In this document: positions 17,876 through 26,122 of the stretch, in pieces
Numbering within the stretch: the stretch's first letter is position 1
Layout: each line of letters opens with the position of its first letter
Assembly (NCBI RefSeq): GCF_003610535.1
Contig: NZ_RAPN01000001.1
Location: forward strand, 3,831,320 to 3,895,319
Length of the DNA stretch: 64,000 bases
Source of the DNA: Mangrovibacterium diazotrophicum
Lineage (GTDB): Bacteria > Bacteroidota > Bacteroidia > Bacteroidales > Prolixibacteraceae
Direction: 5' to 3'
Notes under the pieces: model-generated
Told to the model about the DNA's origin: nothing
The model's input: the letters and a program-made list of their open reading frames with translations, nothing else
Database searches by the model: none
Translations under genes and position numbers: made by a program

Positions 17876-19474
17876 ATGAAATATAAGTTCAATTTTATTG
17901 ATAAAAAGCAGGGGAGTATCAAAGATGATATCCTCTCGGGTTTGACAGTTGCTTTGGCTTTGGTGCCTGAGGCTGTTGCGTTTGCATTTGTGGCGGGTGT
18001 GTCGCCAATTATTGGTTTGTACGGTGCCTTTATGATGGGGTTGGTAACTTCCATTTTGGGTGGACGCCCCGGAATGATCTCAGGAGCAACCGGAGCTATG
18101 GCCGTGGTTATGGTGAACCTGGTTCGTGAGGGAAATGCCATGGGCGCTGCCGGCGACAACATGGGCCTGCAATACCTGTTTGCCACTTTGTTGCTGGTCG
18201 GTGTGCTGCAAATGTCGGCCGGTTTCCTGCGTTTGGGGAAATTTATCCGCCTTGTTCCGGCTTCGGTAATGATGGGCTTTGTGAATGGTTTGGCAATCGT
18301 GATTTTCCTTTCGCAACTCAACATGTTTAAACTGGGTGGCGAGTGGCTAACTGGTCCGTCACTGTGGACAATGCTTGGTTTTGTTGCGTTGACGATGGCC
18401 ATCATGTTCCTGCTGCCTAAAATCAGCAAGGCGATACCAGCTGCTTTGGTCGGTATCCTGGTTGTTTCGGCGATCGTTATTTTCGGCGGAATTGAGACCG
18501 AAACGGTCAAATCATTTATTCAGGCCGGTGGCGGAACAGGTATCAAAGCAGGCTTGCCGAGCTTTCACGTTCCGGTGATTCCGTTGAATTTTGAAACGTT
18601 GAAATTCATTCTCCCCTACGCGATTATTTTAGCTTCGGTTGGTTTGATTGAATCACTGATGACTTTGAACCTGGTTGACGAGTTGACCGAGACCCGTGGT
18701 AGCGGTAACCGGGAGTGTGTTGCTCAAGGTGCTGCGAACTTCATCAACGGACTGTTTGGCGGTATGGGCGGTTGTGCCATGATTGGCCAAAGTATCATCA
18801 ACATCAAGTCGGGTGGGCGTAATCGCTTGTCGGGAATTGTTGCCGCAGTTTGTTTGCTGGCCTTCATCCTTTTTGCGTCGGCCTATATTGAAATGATTCC
18901 GATTGCAGCCTTGGTTGGTGTGATGTTCATGGTGGTGATCGGAACGTTTGCCTGGAACACCTTCCGGATTATGGATAAAATTCCGTTGGCCGATTTGATC
19001 GTGATCATCCTGGTGACTGTTCTCACGGTAATTTTTGACCTGGCGATCGCGGTATTTGCAGGTGTCATTGTTTCGGCTTTGGTTTTTGCCTGGGAAAATG
19101 CTGTTCGCATTCGTGCCAACGAGTCGGTTGACGAACACGGAATCAAGCACTATAAAATTGTTGGCCCGCTGTTCTTCGGTTCAACCACGCTCTTCAATCA
19201 AAAATTCAATGTGCAGGACGACCCGAACGAAGTGATTATCGATTTCAAAGAATCACGCATCATGGACCAGTCGGCAATTGAGGCCATCAACAAGGTGGCC
19301 GAGCGCTACCAAAAGGAAGGCAAGACCGTTCACTTGCGCCACCTGAGCCGCGACTGTACACATTTGATCCGGAAAGCTGAAAAGATTTGTGATGTGAACA
19401 TTGTTGAGGATCCAAACTACTTTGTTGCGATTGACCACTACAAAAAGCTGACTAGCGAAAGTTCGGCTTCGTAG
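17876..19474 (+). CDS. SulP/SLC26-family anion transporter with STAS domain
   Basis: 532-residue secondary anion transporter. A membrane domain with about 10-14 helices (GLTVALALVPEAVAFAFVAGV near 22-42 is the SulP signature) is followed by a cytoplasmic STAS domain from about residue 420 (FFGSTTLFNQKF, then VIIDFKESRIMDQSAIEAI). Members carry sulfate, bicarbonate or dicarboxylates; the substrate cannot be told from sequence, and no sulfate-assimilation or carbonic anhydrase gene is adjacent. Own promoter and terminator. Confidence 0.92.
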   Translation: MKYKFNFIDKKQGSIKDDILSGLTVALALVPEAVAFAFVAGVSPIIGLYGAFMMGLVTSILGGRPGMISGATGAMAVVMVNLVREGNAMGAAGDNMGLQYLFATLLLVGVLQMSAGFLRLGKFIRLVPASVMMGFVNGLAIVIFLSQLNMFKLGGEWLTGPSLWTMLGFVALTMAIMFLLPKISKAIPAALVGILVVSAIVIFGGIETETVKSFIQAGGGTGIKAGLPSFHVPVIPLNFETLKFILPYAIILASVGLIESLMTLNLVDELTETRGSGNRECVAQGAANFINGLFGGMGGCAMIGQSIINIKSGGRNRLSGIVAAVCLLAFILFASAYIEMIPIAALVGVMFMVVIGTFAWNTFRIMDKIPLADLIVIILVTVLTVIFDLAIAVFAGVIVSALVFAWENAVRIRANESVDEHGIKHYKIVGPLFFGSTTLFNQKFNVQDDPNEVIIDFKESRIMDQSAIEAINKVAERYQKEGKTVHLRHLSRDCTHLIRKAEKICDVNIVEDPNYFVAIDHYKKLTSESSAS

Positions 19475-19497
19475 TTTAAATTATAAGATATGAAAAA

Positions 19498-19523
19498 CCC
19501 GGTCTGTCAATTGACGGACCGGG
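19498..19523. terminator. Bidirectional terminator between SulP and AIM24 genes
   Basis: Stem CCCGGTC / GACCGGG extended by a T-G pair and GTCAATTGAC. Flanked by AAAAA on the left and CTTTTTATTT on the right, so it can work for both convergent genes. Confidence 0.85.
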
Positions 19524-19542
19524 CTTTTTATTTGCTAGTCTG

Positions 19543-20310
19543 TTAATCCTGTAAAAATTGGTTCAGTAAGCCGCCTGATTCTTTGCGTTGGTTACCACCG
19601 CGTGGCGACAACTCTGCAATCAGTTTACGAATAGGCATGGACTGCAGCCAAACTTTACCTGTTCCGCGAAGTGTTGCCAGGAAGATTCCTTCACCCCCGA
19701 AAACCATACTGCGCAGTCCACCTGCTTGTTCAATGCTGAAATCGATTCCCGGCTCGTAAGCCACAATACAGCCTGTATCGACACGGAGTACTTCGTTATT
19801 CAAATGACGTTCGATAACTGTTCCGCCGGCATGGATGAACGCTTTGCCGTCGCCTTGCAGCTGCTGCATGATAAATCCTTCGCCCCCAAAGAAACCGGCA
19901 CCCAGTCGTTTGTTGAAGGTGATCGATATTTTTGTTCCCAGCGCAGCGCAAAGGAAAGCATCCTTTTGAACGATGATTCGGCCTCCCATTCGTGCCAAGT
20001 CCATTGGTATGATAGTGCCGGGGTAAGGCGCCGAAAAAGCAACGTGTTTTTTGCCCCAACCCTGGTTTGCAAAGTGGGTCAGGAAAAGCGATTCGCCGGT
20101 GATCAGGCGGGAACCGGCACTAAGCACTTTGTCGAAAAAGCCGGCACGCGGATTGGAACCGTCGCCCAGCTTCGCTTCAAAGCTGATTCCGTCTTCCATG
20201 TACAGCATGGCGCCAGCTTCAGCAATGACGGTTTCCCCCGGATCAAGTTCGACTTCAACTAATTGTACATCGTGTCCGATGATCTTGTAATCAATTTCGT
20301 GTGATTGCAT
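19543..20310 (-). CDS. AIM24/TIGR00266 family protein
   Basis: 255 residues with the repeating beta-strand pattern of the AIM24 family (tryptophan RNA-binding attenuator-like fold). Landmarks: [20 protein letters not shown] near 21-40, [17 protein letters not shown] near 88-104, and [14 protein letters not shown] near 147-160. No signal peptide or membrane helix. The biochemical role of bacterial members is not known to me; the mitochondrial homologue Aim24 affects membrane complex assembly. Convergent with the SulP gene. Confidence 0.85.
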   Translation of the reverse strand: MQSHEIDYKIIGHDVQLVEVELDPGETVIAEAGAMLYMEDGISFEAKLGDGSNPRAGFFDKVLSAGSRLITGESLFLTHFANQGWGKKHVAFSAPYPGTIIPMDLARMGGRIIVQKDAFLCAALGTKISITFNKRLGAGFFGGEGFIMQQLQGDGKAFIHAGGTVIERHLNNEVLRVDTGCIVAYEPGIDFSIEQAGGLRSMVFGGEGIFLATLRGTGKVWLQSMPIRKLIAELSPRGGNQRKESGGLLNQFLQD

Positions 20311-20645
20311 GGTATTTCAGTTTTTGATGTTTTCTGCTTACGAATTTATAAAATCGTTCGGCTCTGGCAGTCTGTTTTCGATAAATGGAGGCTGACAGCA
20401 GGTGAATGGGGAAATCGGTTTGGGAATTGGTGCGGGCTGAATCGATCTCAGACGAAAATTTCAAGCGAAGTCAGAATGACATAAAGGTTTTAAATCGCGA
20501 CTTTGATTTATTTAATGTAATGTCAATGTTAATAAAATTAACCCAAAATTACGTTTGCGGTAAATCTTGAGTCATTCTGTAAAACCGGCGTTTGATGAGT
20601 TGTTTAGTTCGTAATTTAGGTTATCAATGTGAAAATGGGACTAGT
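20311..20645. other. 335-base divergent intergenic region
   Basis: Separates the AIM24 gene from the exonuclease pair. On the minus strand, 20544-20551 reads TAATTTTG, an exact TAnnTTTG that could start a long (~230-base) leader for the AIM24 gene. On the plus strand only weak promoter matches are seen. No hairpin, small gene or tRNA is evident. Confidence 0.4.
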
Positions 20646-21353
20646 ATGAATGATTACATTTTATTCATCGATATTGAGACGTCGGATATGCCGCAGCGGT
20701 GGAACGCACCGACCAAAAAAGTTGATGAATGGCCTTACATTTTGCAGGTGGCATGGATTGTTTGCAGGGATAACGGAGAGCTCGTAAAGCGGGAGAATTT
20801 TTACATTGCCCAGCCGGATTTGGAGCAGGAAGAAATCATTTCACGACTCAGCGGGATCACCCCTCAGGAATACCAGGTTATGTCGGCGAACCGGAAAATT
20901 GTGTTGAATACCCTCGCCGCCGATTTTCAAATTTACAAGCCTTTGATTGTCGGTCATTTTATGGACTATATTAAACGGATGCTGGAGGTTGGGTTCGAGC
21001 GGGAACAGATTAATCGCAACTTTCAAGGCTTGAAGAAGTTCTGCACCATGATTCGCACGGAGCGCAAAAACACGCACATTTTCGGCGGCAAGAAATATTT
21101 GGGATTGCATGAGCTGTACGAACATCTTTTCGATAAAAAACTCCCCGCCCAAAAGAATGCCAATGTTGACGTTGAGGCTTTGATGGACTGCTTTTTTGAA
21201 TTGGTGAGACGCGGTAAAATTACCGATCGCAAGATTGACAAGCAGAAGTTAGGAACGACAAGACGCTGGGAACTACCAATCGGCTTGGTTATTTTTATCG
21301 CAGTCATCATGGGGGCGAGCCTGTTTCTTGTGCTTCACTTTTTTATAAAATAA
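20646..21353 (+). CDS. DnaQ-fold exonuclease paralogue, probably inactive, membrane-anchored
   Basis: 235 residues: a DEDD exonuclease fold followed by a C-terminal membrane helix (about 211-233). Exo I is kept (D9 and E11 in FIDIETS). Compared with the next gene, the Exo II aspartate is replaced by isoleucine (I109 in GHFMDYIKRML against GHFIEFDKRML) and the Exo III histidine by lysine (K170 in QKNANVD against QHNALYD), while the last aspartate (D175) stays. Two of the five catalytic residues are therefore missing and the protein is probably a pseudo-exonuclease. Start chosen at 20646 because its paralogue begins with the same MNDYILFIDIETSD. Confidence 0.85.
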   Translation: MNDYILFIDIETSDMPQRWNAPTKKVDEWPYILQVAWIVCRDNGELVKRENFYIAQPDLEQEEIISRLSGITPQEYQVMSANRKIVLNTLAADFQIYKPLIVGHFMDYIKRMLEVGFEREQINRNFQGLKKFCTMIRTERKNTHIFGGKKYLGLHELYEHLFDKKLPAQKNANVDVEALMDCFFELVRRGKITDRKIDKQKLGTTRRWELPIGLVIFIAVIMGASLFLVLHFFIK

Positions 21354-21593
21354 TCGACACTCTTTTACAGGCTACGTTTTTTCGTTCATCGAAATTTTAT
21401 TCCTTTTCCGCTCAACCGTTTTGGCCTCATTCCGGGTGCTGAAATAAATTGGAACAGGTTTCGTTTTTCGGGAATTCCGGTTAAAAATGGCAGATCGCAC
21501 GTTTTGTTAAAACTTGCTGGTTCTTGCTATGCTGTGTTCTTAAGTGATGTAGATAGTTTGTACCTTGGGCGTACAATACCAGACCGAATGCTT

Positions 21594-22295
21594 ATGAACG
21601 ACTACATCTTATTCATCGATATTGAAACTTCTGATATCCCCAAACGCTGGAACGCGCCAACTGCCAAAGTGGATAAGTGGCCGTTTATTTTGCAAATAGC
21701 CTGGATTGTTTGCGAGAAAAGCGGGAAGGTCATCTCAACTCACGATTACTACATTCGCCATAAAGACATCCCAATGGGGGAAATGGCTTCCTTGTTGCAC
21801 GGAATAACTCTAGAACTACTGGAGCATAAAGGAGAGGAGCGCAGGATTGTGTTGAATAAACTGGCGTCCGATATCGAACTTTACAAACCACTGATTGTCG
21901 GCCATTTTATTGAGTTTGACAAGCGCATGCTGGAAGTTGGTTTTAGCCGCGAGGAACTGAAGCGAAACTTCGATCATCTTCCGAAGTTTTGTACCATGCT
22001 GGTTACCCGAAGGTCGAAGGACATTTTTGGGGGCAATTCATACATGCGGCTCGACGAGTTCTACCAATCGCTGTTTAGTAAATCGATGGAAAACCAGCAC
22101 AATGCACTTTACGATGCCAGTGCTACCAAGGATTGTTTTTTCGAGTTGGTGCGCCGCGGCGAAATTACAGACCAAACTATTCAGAAACAGAAACGAAACC
22201 AATCGCCCAAGCGGGAATTACCGATGGGTTTGGTAATTTTGTTCGCAGTCGTAATCGCTTCGGCAGTTTTCTTTGTTCTCTATTTTATCAGGTAG
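21594..22295 (+). CDS. DnaQ-like 3'-5' exonuclease, membrane-anchored
   Basis: 233 residues, paralogous to the previous gene across its whole length. All DEDDh residues are present: D9 and E11 (FIDIETS), D109 (GHFIEFDKRML), H169 and D174 (QHNALYD). A membrane helix near the C-terminus (LPMGLVILFAVVIASAVFFVLYF) would tether the nuclease to the inner side of the membrane, odd for a polymerase-associated proofreader. It is too short for, and lacks, polymerase III parts. Start at 21594 matches the paralogue; a near-match -7 box TACCTTGG lies at 21561. The cNMP/CBS/DUF294 gene follows 37 bases later. Confidence 0.88.
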   Translation: MNDYILFIDIETSDIPKRWNAPTAKVDKWPFILQIAWIVCEKSGKVISTHDYYIRHKDIPMGEMASLLHGITLELLEHKGEERRIVLNKLASDIELYKPLIVGHFIEFDKRMLEVGFSREELKRNFDHLPKFCTMLVTRRSKDIFGGNSYMRLDEFYQSLFSKSMENQHNALYDASATKDCFFELVRRGEITDQTIQKQKRNQSPKRELPMGLVILFAVVIASAVFFVLYFIR

Positions 22296-22332
22296 AATTT
22301 AGGGCCCGACGATTACAAATATCAAATTAGTG

Positions 22333-24225
22333 ATGGAGACACAAATTGCATTTTTAAGAAGAGTTGCACCTTTCAACTTACTTCCCGAAAACGTTTTGGG
22401 AGACTTGGCAAGGATGATGGAGCGGAAAGAATATGCTTCGGAAACGACTGTTTACACGCAGGACGAATCGGAAGTTACGGGGGTTGAAGTGATTGTTTCC
22501 GGGGAGTACAATGCCTTCTTTTACGACTCCGAAAAAATACTGAAACTGCAGGAGCACTACGACTCGGGAGCTATCTATGGTGCCAGTTCTGTTTTGCTGA
22601 ATAAGAAAAAATCGATTCGTACAGTTGTTGCGCAGGCGGGCACAGTTGTTTTGGTGCTCGACAAGGCTGAATTCAAAGCGCTCTGTCGCAGCTTCGACGA
22701 TTTTTTCCACCATTTTACCGAGCACTACGGACAGAAGTTGCTGAACGATGAGTATGCTCATTTTGTCCAACGAAATACGACCCGCGAAGGTAACTTTATT
22801 GATGCCGATCTGATTTTTACGCGTAGGTTGAATACCATTTTCCCGCGGCAACTGGTAACCTGCCCTCCCGAGACAACGGTGCAGGAAGTGGCTGCCATGA
22901 TGGTCGAGAAAGAACTGAACTGCATGTATGTTGAAGAGGACGGTGAGATTCGGCGGATTATTACCAAAGATATTCTGATTAAAAAAGTTCTGGCAGCCGG
23001 CTTGCCTGGGGACATGCCTGTAAAAAAGGTTGCCCGCAAGAAGTTCGTTACCATGCACAAGGATGCGCTGCTTTACGATGCCCTGTTGGCACTGTTTCAG
23101 AGTGAGCACGAGTTTGTTTTGGTGACCGATGGAGAACGCTACCTGGGATATTTGAGTCGGTACCGGCTGTTGACAGAACATGCGCAATCGCCACTGGTGT
23201 TTATCCAGTCGGTGCGACTGTCGAATACGGTTGGGGAATTGAAAGACAAATGGCAGAAGGTTCCGGCATTAGTGGCGACACTGCTTGAGCGCGGGGTGAA
23301 TGCCGAAATCGTCAATCGGATTGTGACAACCATAAACGACGAAATTTTGCTTCGGGTAATTGAGGGCGTGAAAGATGAAATGCCGCCTGCTCCGGCGCGC
23401 TTTGCGTTTATGGTAATGGGCAGCGAAGGCCGACGCGAACAAACCCTGGTAACCGACCAGGACAACGCGATCATCTACGAGGACAAAGCGAACGAGCAGC
23501 GCGAATTGGTTCGCGAATATTTCCTGGAGTTCGCCAATCGTATTTCAACAAACCTGAATGAAATTGGCTTCAGTTATTGCGATGGTGGCTTTATGGCGAA
23601 AAATCCGAAGTGGACGCATTCCCTGTCGCATTGGAAACGAAATTACGAACAGTGGATCAACGAATCCATTCCGGAGACCGTGATCAAATTTGCGACCTTC
23701 TTTGATTGTCGTTTCGTGTTCGGCGAGAAAAAGCTTTTTAATGAGCTGAAAGAATACATGGTCACCTGTCTCGAAAAATCAACTTCTAAATTTATGTACA
23801 GCCTGGCATCAAACGCTTTGCATTTCGAGCCGCAGTTGACGCTGTTTAATTCAATACGCACCTTTTCAAAAGACGAGCGGAAGGTGTTCGACATTAAAAA
23901 AAGCATGACACCGATTGTGGACCTGGTTCGAATGTTGGCCCTCAAGAATAAAGTGATTGAGACTAACACGGGACGGCGCATGCAGAAGTTGCATGAACGC
24001 GGATTTCTGAATGACAACCAATACAAGGAATTGATGCATGCCTATTACTACATGATGGGGATGCGCCTGAAAAACCAGACTTACTATATTCTGGAGGAAT
24101 TTGTGGAGCCAACCAACCTGGTGGAACCGCAAACCCTGACCAAAGTGGAGCAAATGAGCCTGCGTGAAATCTTCAAGTTTATCAAAGACTTCCAAACCAC
24201 CATCCACATGGAGTTTAAGGTTTAA
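22333..24225 (+). CDS. cNMP-binding, CBS-pair, DUF294 nucleotidyltransferase-like protein
   Basis: 630-residue cytoplasmic signalling protein. Domain order: cyclic-nucleotide-binding-like beta-roll (about 10-135), two CBS repeats (about 160-280, ending VLVTDGERYLGYLSRYRLL), DUF294 putative nucleotidyltransferase with MGSEGRREQTLVTDQDN (about 361-377, the GS...DxD signature shared with GlnD-type enzymes), and the DUF294 C-terminal helical domain (about 470-625). The fold predicts transfer of a nucleotide to a protein or small molecule, gated by nucleotide binding; no target is known. ATG 22333 is preferred to the GTG just before it. From memory, this family often neighbours DnaQ-like exonucleases in other phyla, as here. 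Confidence 0.88.
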   Translation: METQIAFLRRVAPFNLLPENVLGDLARMMERKEYASETTVYTQDESEVTGVEVIVSGEYNAFFYDSEKILKLQEHYDSGAIYGASSVLLNKKKSIRTVVAQAGTVVLVLDKAEFKALCRSFDDFFHHFTEHYGQKLLNDEYAHFVQRNTTREGNFIDADLIFTRRLNTIFPRQLVTCPPETTVQEVAAMMVEKELNCMYVEEDGEIRRIITKDILIKKVLAAGLPGDMPVKKVARKKFVTMHKDALLYDALLALFQSEHEFVLVTDGERYLGYLSRYRLLTEHAQSPLVFIQSVRLSNTVGELKDKWQKVPALVATLLERGVNAEIVNRIVTTINDEILLRVIEGVKDEMPPAPARFAFMVMGSEGRREQTLVTDQDNAIIYEDKANEQRELVREYFLEFANRISTNLNEIGFSYCDGGFMAKNPKWTHSLSHWKRNYEQWINESIPETVIKFATFFDCRFVFGEKKLFNELKEYMVTCLEKSTSKFMYSLASNALHFEPQLTLFNSIRTFSKDERKVFDIKKSMTPIVDLVRMLALKNKVIETNTGRRMQKLHERGFLNDNQYKELMHAYYYMMGMRLKNQTYYILEEFVEPTNLVEPQTLTKVEQMSLREIFKFIKDFQTTIHMEFKV

Positions 24226-24262
24226 GTGGTGATGTCATTTGCATTGCTCCCAAAGAAAGGTT

Positions 24263-24270
24263 TAACTTTG
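24263..24270 (+). promoter_or_regulatory. -7 promoter element, 6 bases from arfB start
   Basis: TAACTTTG, exact TAnnTTTG, followed by six bases and then ATG 24277, the same spacing as at 11921. Predicts a leaderless arfB mRNA. Confidence 0.55.
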
Positions 24271-24276
24271 TGCCCC

Positions 24277-24693
24277 ATGAATTTTGATATCCAAAATATT
24301 CCTGATCTGAGCTCGGAATTTGTTTTTCAAACTTCGCGAAGCAGTGGGCCCGGAGGACAGAACGTCAACAAAGTGAACTCGCGTGTGGAGTTGCGTTTCG
24401 ATCTGGCACATTCCATTTTGCTGACCGAGGTTCAGAAATCCGTACTTTATCGAAAACTGGCCAACCGGATAACGGATGATGGCGTGTTGCTGCTGGTGAG
24501 CCAGGAAGACCGCTCGCAACTGAAAAATAAGGAATTGGTAGTTGCGCGTTTTTATGCGATGTTGGCTGAAGCGCTGAAACCGCAGAAGAAACGAAGAGCG
24601 ACGCGCCCGACCCGAGCCTCGGTTGAGAAACGTATTCAGGCGAAGAAAAATCGGTCGGAGCGAAAATCGGCTCGCGGTAAAATTGACTATTAG
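24277..24693 (+). CDS. arfB: Peptidyl-tRNA hydrolase ArfB, ribosome rescue
   Basis: Releases peptides from ribosomes stalled on mRNAs without a stop codon. 138 residues: a small RF-1-like catalytic domain with the GGQ loop (RSSGPGGQNVNKVNSRVELRF, of which SSGPGGQNVNK is diagnostic, about residues 19-29), then a basic tail (RRATRPTRASVEKRIQAKK) that enters the empty mRNA channel. Start at ATG 24277 places the fold at the normal distance; the upstream GTG (24226) overlaps the previous stop and would put the promoter inside the gene. The next gene starts 3 bases after its stop. Confidence 0.93.
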   Translation: MNFDIQNIPDLSSEFVFQTSRSSGPGGQNVNKVNSRVELRFDLAHSILLTEVQKSVLYRKLANRITDDGVLLLVSQEDRSQLKNKELVVARFYAMLAEALKPQKKRRATRPTRASVEKRIQAKKNRSERKSARGKIDY

Positions 24694-24696
24694 AAG

Positions 24697-25338
24697 ATGA
24701 AGATTTTGTACAAACTAACAACCATACTTCTGGGAATTGTCTTTTTCTCGTGTGTGGAGAACCAACCAGCTATGCAACTAAAATCAGGAGATCTCTTGTT
24801 TCAGGGGGCAACGTCGAGTAAGCTTTCTGAGGCAATCGACAAAGTAACACAAACCGGAGCCGAAACTCATTTTTCGCATGTGGGTTTGTTGGAGATTGAA
24901 GAGAGCGGTGACTGTTTCGTGTTGCATGCAAGTATCAAAGGTGGCACCTGCAGAGTGCCATTGGCAGAGTTCCTGAAGTCGGAGAAAGACTCACTTGTAA
25001 CAGTTGTTTACCGGTTGAAAGAACCTTGGCAAAAAGATATTCCGGCCGCGTTGATCCAGGCGAAGACAATGTTGGGAAAACCGTACAACTTTTCCTACGT
25101 GTTGTCGGATTCGTCCCACTATTGCTCCGAGTTTATTTACAAAGCATTTGAAGCCGACTCTGTTTTCAAGCTCAACCCGATGACTTTTAAAGATCCGGCA
25201 ACGGGCGAATTTTTTCCGACCTGGATTCAGTTCTACAGGCAGCTTGGTATGGAAATTCCGGAAGGCGAACCCGGTTGCAACCCCAATGGAATGGCGGAAT
25301 CTGAGAAGCTGGAACGAATCGGTATTCTGAAACCCTGA
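24697..25338 (+). CDS. YiiX-like (C92) permuted papain-fold cysteine hydrolase lipoprotein
   Basis: 213 residues with a lipoprotein signal (hydrophobic stretch ending IVFFSC, lipid-attached Cys at about residue 19). The permuted NlpC/P60 arrangement of the YaeF/YiiX family is visible: the catalytic histidine in THFSHVGLLEIEE (about 53-65) comes first and the cysteine in SDSSHYCSEFIYKAFEAD (about 141-158) second. Likely a periplasmic or outer-membrane amidase or thioesterase; substrate unknown. Starts 3 bases after arfB and is probably co-transcribed, though function gives no reason for the link. Confidence 0.82.
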   Translation: MKILYKLTTILLGIVFFSCVENQPAMQLKSGDLLFQGATSSKLSEAIDKVTQTGAETHFSHVGLLEIEESGDCFVLHASIKGGTCRVPLAEFLKSEKDSLVTVVYRLKEPWQKDIPAALIQAKTMLGKPYNFSYVLSDSSHYCSEFIYKAFEADSVFKLNPMTFKDPATGEFFPTWIQFYRQLGMEIPEGEPGCNPNGMAESEKLERIGILKP

Positions 25339-25384
25339 TTGTTGATCAATCGAAACCGAATGTTTCCCTTTCTTTAAATTATCT

Positions 25385-25406
25385 GAAAGCTATGTGATTA
25401 GCTTTC
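25385..25406. other. Hairpin without U-tract
   Basis: Perfect 8-base stem GAAAGCTA / TAGCTTTC with loop TGTGAT, 46 bases after the YiiX-like gene. No T-run on either side, so a factor-dependent end or a leader structure is as likely as an intrinsic terminator. Confidence 0.35.
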
Positions 25407-25439
25407 CGCGCATCGGGCTATTTTTATAACTTCAGCCTG

Positions 25440-26099
25440 ATGAGGTATTCTAGTGTAGTCATATTTTTTCTTCTGAGCCTATCAGCTTTTGCAAATTTCC
25501 CGAATCCGACGCCTTATTTTGACGACAACCGGATTGCAGAGCTACTGGCTGGGATAGACACGACTGCCTACGAAATTCCGGAGGATTTTCACACACAGGC
25601 CTATTTGGCGATGACCTACTACCCCGAACTGCAAGGCCGGAAAATCAAATTCAAGTATAAAGATCAAAAGACGACGATGTCGTGCATTCCGCGCTGGGAT
25701 TTCATCTTTCACAAAAAAGCGAATCGTACTTATGTGGTTCGGATTGACAAGGCTTTGAAAGGCAACGAGGGTGTTTTGCTTGGCGACGTTCCTTTTGATG
25801 CACAGGTGGGTGTGATTGGTCACGAACTTGGTCATATTATCGATTACGAAAGCAAAGGTACATTCGGCGTTATCGGCACCGGTTTTAGGTATTTGTTTTC
25901 CTCGTATCGTCGTAAGCTGGAGAATCATGTTGACGAGATAACCATCGATCGTGGGTTGGGTAACCAGTTGGCTGATTTTGCCGATTACGTTTTCCACGAA
26001 TCACAGGCGAGTCCGAAATACCTCAAATACAAGCGTAAATTTTACTACCAACCCGAGGAAATTCACAGTTTAATGACTGGTGCAAGCCTGGTTCCCTAA
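25440..26099 (+). CDS. Secreted HExxH putative metallopeptidase
   Basis: 219 residues with an N-terminal signal peptide (cleavage near residue 19, SAFA/N). A zinc-peptidase motif HELGH is at residues 128-132 (GVIGHELGHIIDYES). About 35 residues later, E166 in ENHVDEITIDRGLG gives an ExxxD spacing like that of M48 (Ste24-like) enzymes, but the rest is not recognisably M48, and there are no membrane helices. Likely a periplasmic or surface zinc protease; target unknown. Convergent with the histidine kinase gene, 23 bases apart. Confidence 0.7.
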   Translation: MRYSSVVIFFLLSLSAFANFPNPTPYFDDNRIAELLAGIDTTAYEIPEDFHTQAYLAMTYYPELQGRKIKFKYKDQKTTMSCIPRWDFIFHKKANRTYVVRIDKALKGNEGVLLGDVPFDAQVGVIGHELGHIIDYESKGTFGVIGTGFRYLFSSYRRKLENHVDEITIDRGLGNQLADFADYVFHESQASPKYLKYKRKFYYQPEEIHSLMTGASLVP

Positions 26100-26122
26100 G
26101 TCTTGTTTTCCTTCCTGAACAA

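Noticed and set aside
24226-24276. GTG start that would add 17 residues to ArfB
   Set aside because: It directly follows the previous stop and would contain the -7 box; family length supports ATG 24277.
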